From JAOSJT01 sp035914695 (GTDB lineage: Bacteria; Bacteroidota; Ignavibacteria; SZUA-365), in assembly GCA_035914695.1 (NCBI GenBank), contig JAMIQH010000091.1, positions 1-20,463 of the forward strand: a DNA stretch of 20,463 nucleotides, read 5' to 3'. The notes beneath the pieces are model-generated. The model saw nothing but the letters and a program-made list of their open reading frames with translations, was not told where the DNA came from and made no database searches. Shown piece by piece: positions 7,500 through 15,170 of the stretch (the stretch's first letter is position 1; every line of letters begins with the position of its first letter). A program made the translations under genes and the position numbers.

Positions 7500-10217
7500 A
7501 TGAACAACTGGCATACCCTTCCCGCCGATCAGGTGGCGAAACATTTTGGCAGCGATCTGGAGCGCGGGCTCAATTCCGACGCGGTGAACGCATCGCGCGC
7601 AGCGCATGGCGGCAATGAATTGCCGCAAGAAAAGCGCAAGCCCGCCATTCTCCTGTTTCTGCAACAGGCGAACAATCCCATCATCTACATTCTGCTCGTG
7701 GCCGGTGTGCTCACCGCGCTGCTGGCCGATGTGGCCGACTCGATCGTGATTTTCGCCGTCGTCATCGTCAATACCCTCATCGGCTACTATCAGGAAACCA
7801 AGGCCGAAAGCGCCATGCGCGCGCTCAAGGATCTCACCGCACCGGTGGCGCGCACCTTGCGGCATGGTGTGCAAACCACCTTGCCCGCCACCGAACTCGT
7901 TTGCGGCGATATCGTTTTCGTCGAATCCGGAACAAAAGTCCCCGCGGACATCCGCCTCATCGACACACGCGAATTGGTGGTGGACGAGTCCATGCTCACC
8001 GGCGAAAGTCTCCCCGTCACCAAACGAGCCGATGCGATCATCCCCGAACAATCGCCGCTTGGAGACCGGCTCACCATGCTGTACTCCGGCACCGTGGTGC
8101 AGCGCGGCCGCGGCCGCGGCGTGGTGGTGGCCGTGGGTGTGCGCACCGAACTCGGCCAGATCACGCAGAACATCATCGACGCCGAGGCCACCATTTCGCC
8201 GCTCGAACAGCGCTTGCAGCGCTTCGGCAAAAATCTGAGCATCGCCATCGGCATTGCCATCGCTATCATTTTTGTCGCGGGATGGCTGCAGGGCAACAGT
8301 CTGCTCACCATGTTCCTCACCTCCGTGGGCATGGCCGTGTCGGCTATTCCCGAAGGACTTCCCGTGTCCGTCACTGTCGCCCTTTCCATCGGCGTTTATA
8401 CCATGGCGAAGAAAAACGCCATCATCCGCAAGCTCTCCGCCGTGGAAACACTCGGCAGCACCACGGTGATCTGTACGGACAAAACCGGCACGCTCACCGA
8501 AAACGCCATGACCGTGACGCGCATCGCCACTGCCGACGGCGACTATCAGGTGAGCGGACAGGGCTACGAAGGAAAAGGGCGCATCACCGCGGCGGACGGA
8601 AGCGTGCGCACCATTGAGAGCGATCCCGCGCTGAACATGACGCTGCGCATCGGCGCGCTGTGTACCGAATCGCGCCTCGTGCGCGAGGAAGGACGCGTGC
8701 AGCTCGTGGGCGATCCCACCGAGGGCGCCTTGCTGGCCAGCGCAATGAAGGGCGGGGTGGACATCGATGCGGTGCAAACCGAGTGGACGCTGACGGGCAT
8801 GCAGCCCTTCGAATCGGAATTGCAGTACATGGCCGTCACCGTCAGTGATGTTACGCGCACCTTGCTCATGGTCAAGGGCTCGACCGAGCGTTTGCTCGAC
8901 ATGTGTACGCACATGTACGAAGGCGGCGTGGCCGTGCCTCTCGAGGAGCCGCGGGTGCGCGCATCGGTGAACATGCTTTCGTCGCAGGCCCTGCGCGTGA
9001 TCGCCTGCGCGTGGCGCGAGGTTGCCGAAGACGCCGACGCGCTCGACGCCACGCTGTATCAGGGTCTGACGCTCGCGGGCTTGCAGGGCATGTACGATCC
9101 GCCCCGCGAGGAAGTGAAGGCCGCGATTGCCGATTGTAAAACCGCCGGCATCAAGGTGATTATGATCACCGGCGACCATCGCGACACCGCGCGCGCCATT
9201 GCCGAGCAACTCAAGTTGAACGACGAGCAGATCGATGTGCTGAGCGGTGCCGAACTCGATGACATGTCCGACAAGGAATTGCGCGCCAAGGCGGATATGA
9301 CGGAAGTGTACGCGCGCGTCTCGCCGCTGCACAAACTGCGCATCGTGCGCGAGTTGCAGCAGCGCGGCCATATCGTGACTATGACAGGCGACGGCGTGAA
9401 CGACGCACCGGCGTTGAAGGCCGCCAACATCGGCGTGGCCATGGGGGCCGGCACCGATGTCGCCAAGGAGGCATCGAGCATGGTGGTGCTGGACAATTCC
9501 TTCGCCTCCATCGCCGAGGCGGTGCGCTACGGCCGGGTGATTTTCGACAATCTCCGCCACATCATCCTCTTCGTGCTCAGCACCAGTTTCGGCGGCGTGC
9601 TCACACTCACCGCGTCCATTCTCGCCGGCATGCCTCTGCCGCTGCTGCCGGCGCAATTATTGTGGATCAACCTTGTGACCGACGGCATTTCCACCTTCCC
9701 CCTGGCCTACGAAAAGGAGCACGGCAATGTGATGCGGCGTGCGCCGCGTCCGGCCAACACCGGCCTCGTGCCCAAGGAAATGCTGCTCACCATTCTCTTC
9801 GCCGGTATCATCATGATGCTCGGAACACTGGGTGTGTACAAATGGGCTTTGGTGCATTACGGCTACGAATTCGTGGCCGCTGAACTCAAGGGACTGCCGC
9901 TGATGAAAGCCCAGAGCATGGCCTTTGTCACCTTGGCCCTCTTCCAGATTTGGAATGTGCACAACTCCCGCTCCGTGCATTCATCGCTGTTCAGTATCGG
10001 ACCCTTCAGCAACAAGCCGTTGCTGGGCATCATGGTCGTATCCCTCACCCTGCAGGTGGCGGCGATTCACCTGCCCGGACTCAACGATTTGCTGCGCGTC
10101 ACCCCGCTGACCGTGCAGGAATGGTTGATCTGCATCGGCACGTCGCTGTCCATCGTGCTGCTCATCGAGGTGAAAAAGCTGCTCACCAAGACATGGTCGA
10201 AAGCGCGGAGCTATTGA
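7500..10217 (+). CDS. P-type cation ATPase, probably Ca2+-exporting (P2 type)
   Basis: 905 residues, the full length of a SERCA/PMCA-like pump. It would use ATP to move a cation, most likely calcium, out of the cytoplasm. Seen: actuator TGES (167-170), IPEGLP in M4 (E285), the phosphorylated aspartate D327 in CTDKTGTLT, DPTEGAL, MITGDH, the hinge GDGVNDAP (D631, D635) and about ten membrane helices. M6 has NLVTDG (N724, T727, D728), matching SERCA N796/T799/D800. In M5 the positions of SERCA N768 and E771 are S696 and G699, and M8 has Gln where SERCA has E908. Site II is therefore kept and site I lost, as in plasma-membrane calcium pumps. The ATG at 7500 follows a weak GAGAG; a start at 7374 would add a 42-residue leader of no family character. 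Family certain; ion inferred. Confidence 0.93.
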   Translation: MNNWHTLPADQVAKHFGSDLERGLNSDAVNASRAAHGGNELPQEKRKPAILLFLQQANNPIIYILLVAGVLTALLADVADSIVIFAVVIVNTLIGYYQETKAESAMRALKDLTAPVARTLRHGVQTTLPATELVCGDIVFVESGTKVPADIRLIDTRELVVDESMLTGESLPVTKRADAIIPEQSPLGDRLTMLYSGTVVQRGRGRGVVVAVGVRTELGQITQNIIDAEATISPLEQRLQRFGKNLSIAIGIAIAIIFVAGWLQGNSLLTMFLTSVGMAVSAIPEGLPVSVTVALSIGVYTMAKKNAIIRKLSAVETLGSTTVICTDKTGTLTENAMTVTRIATADGDYQVSGQGYEGKGRITAADGSVRTIESDPALNMTLRIGALCTESRLVREEGRVQLVGDPTEGALLASAMKGGVDIDAVQTEWTLTGMQPFESELQYMAVTVSDVTRTLLMVKGSTERLLDMCTHMYEGGVAVPLEEPRVRASVNMLSSQALRVIACAWREVAEDADALDATLYQGLTLAGLQGMYDPPREEVKAAIADCKTAGIKVIMITGDHRDTARAIAEQLKLNDEQIDVLSGAELDDMSDKELRAKADMTEVYARVSPLHKLRIVRELQQRGHIVTMTGDGVNDAPALKAANIGVAMGAGTDVAKEASSMVVLDNSFASIAEAVRYGRVIFDNLRHIILFVLSTSFGGVLTLTASILAGMPLPLLPAQLLWINLVTDGISTFPLAYEKEHGNVMRRAPRPANTGLVPKEMLLTILFAGIIMMLGTLGVYKWALVHYGYEFVAAELKGLPLMKAQSMAFVTLALFQIWNVHNSRSVHSSLFSIGPFSNKPLLGIMVVSLTLQVAAIHLPGLNDLLRVTPLTVQEWLICIGTSLSIVLLIEVKKLLTKTWSKARSY

Positions 10218-10240
10218 TCACACGCACATACTCTTTTGCA

Positions 10241-10271
10241 CCGGCGTCCGGCCACCACGGCCGGATGCCGG
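10241..10271 (+). terminator. Strong hairpin after the ATPase gene
   Basis: A 13-bp stem (10241-10253 with 10259-10271, one G-T wobble) closes a five-base ACCAC loop, starting 23 bases after the ATPase stop. No T-run follows, so it is not a classical intrinsic terminator. It may stop transcription with a factor or protect the mRNA 3' end. The next gene has its own promoter just downstream, which fits a transcript boundary here. Confidence 0.55.
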
Positions 10272-10290
10272 AGCAATGCCGTGCAGGGAT

Positions 10291-10319
10291 TTGAGCTTCC
10301 GCCGCTTCGTCCGTATATT
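10291..10319 (+). promoter_or_regulatory. Predicted promoter of the 10352 methyltransferase
   Basis: TTGAGC (10291-10296) and TATATT (10314-10319) are separated by exactly 17 bases, and an AT-rich stretch follows. The start of transcription would be near 10326, giving a leader of about 25 bases. The -10 region TCCGTATATTA is identical over 11 bases to that of the larB promoter. Confidence 0.55.
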
Positions 10320-10351
10320 AAAAATTTACCCTCGTTTCACACTGCTCCACC

Positions 10352-11107
10352 ATGCGTTTCGAAGACATCGTCCCCCACCTCGAGAACATCCCTCACATGC
10401 CGCCCGAGCGCGGAAAACTCATCTACGAATTCGTGCGTGCCCAGCGGCCCAGCGCCGTATTGGAATTGGGCTTCGCGCATGGCACATCCGCGTGTTACAT
10501 TGCCGCGGCCATGCAGGAAAACGGCGGTGGAAGCATTCTGACCATCGACAATGTGAATGCGCGCAAGCGTGAGCCGGGCATTCTCGATCTGATGCGGCGC
10601 ACAGGTCTGGAGTCCTTCATCACGCCGGTGTTCGCCGAGCGCTCCTACACCTGGGAGCTGATGAAGCTGCTCGAGCGGCAGACCCGCGATGCCCGCACCG
10701 AGCCCTGTTTCGATTTCGTGTTCATTGATGGTGGACACACCTGGGACAGCGACGGCTTCTCCTTCCTGCTGGCCGATCGACTGCTGCGTCCGGGTGGTTG
10801 GGTGCTTTTCGACGATGTGACCTGGACTCCCTCCGTTTGCGCCGGCGATGCGTGGGTGGACGCCATGCCCGCGGAAGAGCGCGAAGTGGCGCATGTGGAG
10901 AAGGTGTTCAATCTTCTCGTGATGACCGACACCCACTACGATAGTTTCGAATTCGACGGCGTCTGGGCCTGGGCCCGCAAAAAGCCCAACGCCGCCAGCG
11001 GCGAAGCCCGCCCCGATCTGGTCTCCGCCGTCTACGCCAAAACCAACGCCGCCCGCCGCTCCTACTTGCTGCGACGCTATGTGAAGCGCTTGCTCAAGCT
11101 CAAGTAG
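10352..11107 (+). CDS. Class I SAM-dependent methyltransferase
   Basis: 251 residues. A cytoplasmic Rossmann-fold methyltransferase of the Methyltransf_24 kind, often found in glycan or secondary-metabolite loci; the substrate is unknown. Seen: motif I LELGFAHGTSA (37-47) for SAM binding, LTIDN (63-67) with the acidic residue that usually holds the ribose, and motif IV FIDGGHTWDSDG (124-135), a hallmark of this subgroup, then LLRPGGWVLFDDV (144-156). The last 40 residues are basic and rich in Arg/Lys. No clear ribosome binding site precedes the ATG, which lies about 25 bases after the predicted transcript start. It is a single-gene unit between the ATPase and a repeat array. A role with the sugar-transfer genes downstream is possible, but they are on the other strand. 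Confidence 0.88.
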   Translation: MRFEDIVPHLENIPHMPPERGKLIYEFVRAQRPSAVLELGFAHGTSACYIAAAMQENGGGSILTIDNVNARKREPGILDLMRRTGLESFITPVFAERSYTWELMKLLERQTRDARTEPCFDFVFIDGGHTWDSDGFSFLLADRLLRPGGWVLFDDVTWTPSVCAGDAWVDAMPAEEREVAHVEKVFNLLVMTDTHYDSFEFDGVWAWARKKPNAASGEARPDLVSAVYAKTNAARRSYLLRRYVKRLLKLK

Positions 11108-11845
11108 ATCCCGTTCACTCTATACTCGGTGCTCGCCGACAAGCACAGTCCGTCGCATTCAGCATCATCGTGAAGAGTGAAGGGAATAGCATAGAGTGGC
11201 ATCCGGACCGGGAGCCCGGTTGACACGCAGCGACAACGTCCCCGCCTCACCATTATCTTCGCGCCTTCGCGCCCTCGCGTGAGGAATTACTTCGCGTCCT
11301 CGCGTCTTCGCGTGAGGAATTATCTTCGCTCCTTCGCTCCTTCGCGTGAGGAATTATCTTCGCGCCTGCTCGCCGACAGGCACAGTCCGTCGCATTCAGC
11401 ATCATCGTGAAGAGTGAAGGGAATAGCATAGAGTGGCATCCGGACCGGGAGCCCGGTTGACACGCAGCGACAACGTCCCCGCCTCACCATTATCTTCGCG
11501 CCTTCGCGACCTCGCGTCTTCGCGTGAGGAATTATCTTCGCGCCTTCGCGACCTCGCGTCTTCGCGTGAGGAATTATCTTCGCGCCTTCGCGTGAGGAAT
11601 TATCTTCGCGCCTGCTCGCGGAAAGGCACAGTCCGTCGCATTCAGCATCATCATGAAGAATGAAGAGAATAGCATAGAGTATATTCCGGACCGGGAGCCC
11701 GGTTGACACGCAGCGACAACGTCCCCGCCACACCATTATCTTCGCGCCTTCGCGCCCTCGCGCCTTCGCGTGAGGAATTATCTTCGCGACCTCGCGTCTT
11801 CGCGTGAGGAATTATCTTCGCGACCTCGCGTCTTCGCGTGAGGAA
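11108..11845. repeat. Nested tandem-repeat array, no gene
   Basis: Two levels of repetition fill the region. A unit of about 140 bases occurs at 11131-11270, 11368-11507 and 11614-11754. The first two copies differ at one base; the third differs at about ten. Between and after them are nine copies of GTGAGGAATTA (starting at 11279, 11312, 11346, 11524, 11566, 11592, 11770, 11804 and 11838), joined by runs of 'cttcgcg/cctcgcg' words. Long open frames cross the array, but they are translations of repeats and lack start signals. No flanking direct repeats or transposase are visible. The array lies between convergent genes and its last copy enters the GT-C gene. Confidence 0.9.
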
Positions 11846-13324
11846 TTACTTCGCGTCCTCGTCACAGTACACCACGTAATGTTCCGTGCCGAAATCGGGA
11901 AGCGGCAAATCCTTCGCCACCGCGCGCGGCAGCACAGTCAACCCCTCCCTCCGCCACTGCGCCACACTGTCGGCCAGCGCCATGTCGGGAAACGCGCTGT
12001 CGTGGTAACTCACGATGCGATGCTCCGGATAGTACGGAGTGAACTGCGGCTGCAAACTGCGCGGCAAATACATCGTGGACGTGGCGTGACCCTCGATGAA
12101 ACAATGCAGCACACGCAGCTCGCTGTAATCCGGTTTCGCCACAGCGAAAGCCGCGATGCCGAACAGCAGTGCCGCCAGTCCCATGACCGGCAGCGGACGC
12201 CGCAACACCGCCAGCGCCCGTTCGCGCGAGGCCACATCCATCAGGAAAAACAGCACAATGGCAAAGCCCGGGAACAGATACCAGCGGTACACCAGCGCCG
12301 GATTCACCTGCAAATACAGCAACAGCGCCAGCACTCCCGAGGCAATGAACAGCCCCCCGCTCCGCAACACCTCGCGCCAGCGGTACCCGAGATACGCCAG
12401 CAGCAACAACAGGATGAGCAACTCCAGCGGCGAGGAATTCCATTTTTCCAGAATCAACGAAAGCCAACCGTCGAAGGCCACCGGCTCGTCCTTGAGGCGG
12501 AACAACGCGATATACATCACGAAAGCCCAGGACTTGAGCATGTTCAGCTTGAACACTCCCGCGGGCCAGAGCGCGGCAAATATCAGAACGGTGAGTCCGA
12601 TGTACTTCAGCATGCGCAAGGCGCTGCGCCGACGCTCGGTGGAGCGCACGAGCTTCACCGCCATCCACACCGCGAGGAAAAACAGCACGAACATGCCGTA
12701 TTCCACCGTGGCCATCAATCCCGCGCAACTCGCGGCCGCCCAACGCAAATACACTTCGTTCCGGAAGCGCTCGTACAGGTACAGTGTGTACAAGAACAGC
12801 GAAAGCAGCAAACCGAAGGGAAGGTGCATGTTGAATCCCACCACCGCCATGGCCATGGCCGCGGACGCGGGTAGCAGCAGCATCACGGGCGAAGCGGCCT
12901 CGGGGCGACGATACCCCAGCAGCAACAACACCGCGGGCCACAGCAGCAACCAGAAGATGTTGGCCAGACGCAATTGCCAGTGCAAGGGAAGCGATGTGAC
13001 AAAGGGCTGAAGGGCGATGGCGGGATAGAATGCCAGCGGCGGGTGATAATGACGCAACAACATGGTGCTGCCCGACGCGCGAATGTAATCCGACAACTCC
13101 GCGCGGGCTTTACTGTCGCGCACAGCGGCGATGCCCATCGAAATGAATTCCGATAGGGCGATGTCGTCCGCGTCGGTGTAATTCACCCAGAATCCCCTCT
13201 GCACGGCAATGTAGTAGTCGCCCTCGTCGTAAGTGAGGGGATGGTCGGAGCGATGGAGCACGAACGATGCCACACCGAACATTACCGTGAGAATCGATAC
13301 CGCTGTCAACCAGCCGCGTGTCAT
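11846..13324 (-). CDS. GT-C membrane glycosyltransferase (PMT/ArnT-like)
   Basis: 492 residues with about ten to twelve hydrophobic helices and a soluble C-terminal end of about 110 residues. GT-C enzymes of this type take a sugar from a polyprenyl-phosphate carrier and attach it outside the cytoplasm to protein, lipid or glycan. The first external loop carries TYDEGDYY (31-38), with the acidic pair D33-E34 in the position of the catalytic Asp/Glu of the PMT/ArnT family, and HYHPPLAFYP lies near residue 95. The ATG at 13324 has AAAGGA about eight bases upstream. The gene lies 72 bases after the methyltransferase-GT2 gene, probably in the same transcript, and that enzyme could supply the lipid-linked sugar. 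The last four codons and the stop lie inside a repeat copy also present at 11275-11302. Acceptor and sugar are unknown. Confidence 0.85.
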   Translation of the reverse strand: MTRGWLTAVSILTVMFGVASFVLHRSDHPLTYDEGDYYIAVQRGFWVNYTDADDIALSEFISMGIAAVRDSKARAELSDYIRASGSTMLLRHYHPPLAFYPAIALQPFVTSLPLHWQLRLANIFWLLLWPAVLLLLGYRRPEAASPVMLLLPASAAMAMAVVGFNMHLPFGLLLSLFLYTLYLYERFRNEVYLRWAAASCAGLMATVEYGMFVLFFLAVWMAVKLVRSTERRRSALRMLKYIGLTVLIFAALWPAGVFKLNMLKSWAFVMYIALFRLKDEPVAFDGWLSLILEKWNSSPLELLILLLLLAYLGYRWREVLRSGGLFIASGVLALLLYLQVNPALVYRWYLFPGFAIVLFFLMDVASRERALAVLRRPLPVMGLAALLFGIAAFAVAKPDYSELRVLHCFIEGHATSTMYLPRSLQPQFTPYYPEHRIVSYHDSAFPDMALADSVAQWRREGLTVLPRAVAKDLPLPDFGTEHYVVYCDEDAK

Positions 13325-13367
13325 CCTGCGTCCTTTGTTTCGCTGTGAAAATGCCCGGAGGGAAACG

Positions 13368-13379
13368 CCGCCGCGGCGG
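13368..13379. repeat. 12-bp palindrome CCGCCGCGGCGG, copy 1
   Basis: A perfect palindrome in the 72-base gap between the GT2 fusion and the GT-C gene. The same twelve bases recur at 19142-19153 and 19430-19441, both intergenic. It could form a short hairpin or bind a dimeric protein; nothing in the sequence decides. Confidence 0.6.
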
Positions 13380-13396
13380 AGCGCGGGTGAGGCCTG

Positions 13397-14812
13397 TCAG
13401 ATCATCTTGATTTTGCGATAGGCGTAGGCGCACATGCGCAGTAAAATCCACCCGTGGCGGAATCGGCTGATATTGGTGCTGCCGTAGGTGCGCTCACGAT
13501 AGCGGATCGGCAGCTCCGTGATTTTCAGATTCAGCTTCGCCGCACCGAAAATCAGATCGAAGTCACCGAAGGGATCGAAGTCGCCGAAGTAATGCCTGTT
13601 CGCGGCCAGGCGCAGATAATTCTCGCGTGTCAGCACCTTGGTGCCGCACAGCGTGTCCTTGAAACGCTGGTCCAGCAGCCAGGTGAACATGATGCTGAAA
13701 AACTTGTTGCCGAGCACATTGAGAAAGCGCATCGCGCGATCTTCCATCGGATACACCATGCGCGAACCGTTGATGAATTCGCCCTTGCCCGTCACCAACG
13801 CTTCGTAAAATTTCGGCAGTTCCTCGGGCGGCACGGTGAGGTCGGCGTCGAGTATCATCAATATGTCGGCCGTGGCTTCGGCGAATCCCTTGCGCACGGC
13901 ATCGCCTTTGCCTTTGCCCGGCTGGGTGAACCAGCGGATGTCCAGCTCCGGATGCAAGGCCGCCTGCGCCTGCACTTCCTCGAGCGTGCCGTCGGTGGAA
14001 TGCCCGTCCACGAAAAGAATCTCGGTGTGCGTGCCCAGTTTCGGCAAGCGCTGCAGGGCCGGCGCGATATTGCCGCGCTCGTTGCGCGTGGGAATCAGCA
14101 CCGTCACGCTCTGTTCGCGCCGCGCGCCCATGGGCTTGGGATGCGCCGAGACGATTTCCAGCAGACACAGGCGCCGCAGAAGCGGCAGATTCGCCAGCAC
14201 GTAATTGAACAACCACGACAGCAGGGGAATGTACACCGGCAGCAAGACTTTGAGATTCTTGCGCACGATTTCGTAGTCCGCCAGACGAAGCAGGTTCGCG
14301 ATGTCGTCGGGTTCGAGCCAGGCGAAAAACGGCGACGACAGTTTCAGCCGCATTTTCTCGGCGAGCAGCAGGGGAAATTGCCAGTAAATGCTGAAATACG
14401 TGATCATGACCCGCGTTCGCTCGTTGCACACGGATCGCACGCGCTCGAAGGTGCCCTGAATGTCGTCGAGATAGCCGATGACGTCGGAAAAAATCACCAC
14501 GTCGAAGGTCTCGTGCAGATCGAGCTGCTCCACGTCCTGCACGTGGAATTCGTATTGCGGAAATTGCCGCCGCGCCTCTTCGATCATGCCCGGACTGATG
14601 TCCACACCCACGCCGCGCGAGGGCCGCAGGGCATGCAACAACTCGCCGGTGCCGCAGCCGATGACGAGCACCGAGGCATCGTCGGGGACGAAAAACTTCA
14701 GATAGGCCTCGAGCATGCGGTAGAAATACCGATGCCTGCGCCGGCCGCGACTGCGACGTGAGGAAACGCCGTCAAAGAAATCGATGATGGTCTGCTTTTT
14801 CGGACTGGCCAT
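13397..14812 (-). CDS. Methyltransferase-GT2 glycosyltransferase fusion
   Basis: 471 residues with two catalytic domains. The N-terminal part (about 25-190) is a class I SAM methyltransferase with VLVIGCGTGELLHAL (48-62) and VGVDIS (68-73). The C-terminal part (about 235-460) is a GT2 enzyme like dolichol-phosphate mannosyltransferase, with VTVLIPTRNERGNI (236-249), FVDGHSTDGT (267-276), GKGKGDAVRKG (299-309), the DAD metal site (322-324) and YRERTYGSTNISRFRHGW (438-455). It has no C-terminal membrane helices, so it probably acts at the inner face, loading a sugar on polyprenyl phosphate. The ATG at 14812 is used; the frame is open to 14929, but that extension translates a non-coding repeat. 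No ribosome binding site is obvious. Similar fusions are known in Bacteroidota. What the methyltransferase half modifies is not evident. Confidence 0.9.
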   Translation of the reverse strand: MASPKKQTIIDFFDGVSSRRSRGRRRHRYFYRMLEAYLKFFVPDDASVLVIGCGTGELLHALRPSRGVGVDISPGMIEEARRQFPQYEFHVQDVEQLDLHETFDVVIFSDVIGYLDDIQGTFERVRSVCNERTRVMITYFSIYWQFPLLLAEKMRLKLSSPFFAWLEPDDIANLLRLADYEIVRKNLKVLLPVYIPLLSWLFNYVLANLPLLRRLCLLEIVSAHPKPMGARREQSVTVLIPTRNERGNIAPALQRLPKLGTHTEILFVDGHSTDGTLEEVQAQAALHPELDIRWFTQPGKGKGDAVRKGFAEATADILMILDADLTVPPEELPKFYEALVTGKGEFINGSRMVYPMEDRAMRFLNVLGNKFFSIMFTWLLDQRFKDTLCGTKVLTRENYLRLAANRHYFGDFDPFGDFDLIFGAAKLNLKITELPIRYRERTYGSTNISRFRHGWILLRMCAYAYRKIKMI

Positions 14813-14878
14813 GCTGCAAGATACGGGTTTTTTGTGTAATGACTGTGGCGGCAGAGTCGTGTCGTCGGGCGGAGGGGG

Positions 14879-14952
14879 AAAACCACAGTCAACACAGGGG
14901 GAAAACCACGGATTACACAGATGATGCACAGATTAGCACAGATTAACCGTAG
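14879..14952 (+). repeat. Dispersed 'cacagatt' intergenic repeat, copy B
   Basis: Shares the words AAAACCAC, GATTACACAGAT and GCACAGATTAGCACAGATTAA with the copies at 41-97 and 15878-15934, but is internally rearranged and has a second AAAACCACAG start. On the minus strand it happens to be open, which falsely lengthens the GT2-fusion reading frame. Confidence 0.75.
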
Positions 14953-14997
14953 TACAGACTCCGCGCCAGGCGTGATTCGCAATTTCCAGCCAACCAT

Positions 14998-15038
14998 CAC
15001 CACGCCACGGCAAGTCGATGACCTGCCGTGGCGTGGTG
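14998..15038. repeat. Perfect 15-bp inverted repeat (hairpin)
   Basis: CACCACGCCACGGCA (14998-15012) is followed by its exact reverse complement (15024-15038) with an 11-base loop. It lies about 130 bases past the stop of the exported protein gene, in that gene's direction of transcription. No T-run follows on either strand. It could end or stabilise that transcript, or be a REP-like element. Confidence 0.65.
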
Positions 15039-15170
15039 GAGTATGTGTGGACAGTGACAAATCCGATCGGAACCGCGCTCTCCGTTGACTCACGAAATTA
15101 TCGCATCTCTTCTTTCGTGTCTTTCGCGCCTTTCGCGGTTGTGTAATTCGCGGTTGTATCATCCACGGGG

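Larger units (their letters stand above)
14813..15170. other. Intergenic region with repeats and hairpin, no gene
   Basis: Contains a 'cacagatt' repeat (copy B, about 14879-14952), a perfect 15-bp stem hairpin (14998-15038) and a stretch of 'ctttcgtgtctttcgcg' words (about 15110-15146) resembling those in the 11.1-11.8 kb array. I found no promoter that I would defend for the GT2 gene; a TATCTT lies about 10-15 bases before its ATG on the minus strand but has no matching -35 element. Confidence 0.7.

Noticed and set aside
7256..7507. 84-codon N-terminal extension of LarB
   Set aside because: It would cross the predicted promoter and overlap the divergent ATPase start, and LarB family sequence begins only after the ATG at 7255.
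7266..9656. Long minus-strand open frame opposite the ATPase
   Set aside because: His/Gly/Ala-rich shadow caused by GC-biased third codon positions of the real gene; no recognisable domain.
11320..11736. Open frame in the repeat array giving repeated SREGAK-type protein
   Set aside because: It is a translation of the tandem repeats; it has no ribosome binding site and its periodicity follows the DNA units.
11108..11845. CRISPR array
   Set aside because: Units vary in length and spacing, the segments between them are themselves repeats rather than unique spacers, and no cas gene is near.
14813..14929. 39-codon N-terminal extension of the GT2 fusion
   Set aside because: Part of it is the minus-strand translation of a dispersed non-coding repeat, and it has no family likeness.
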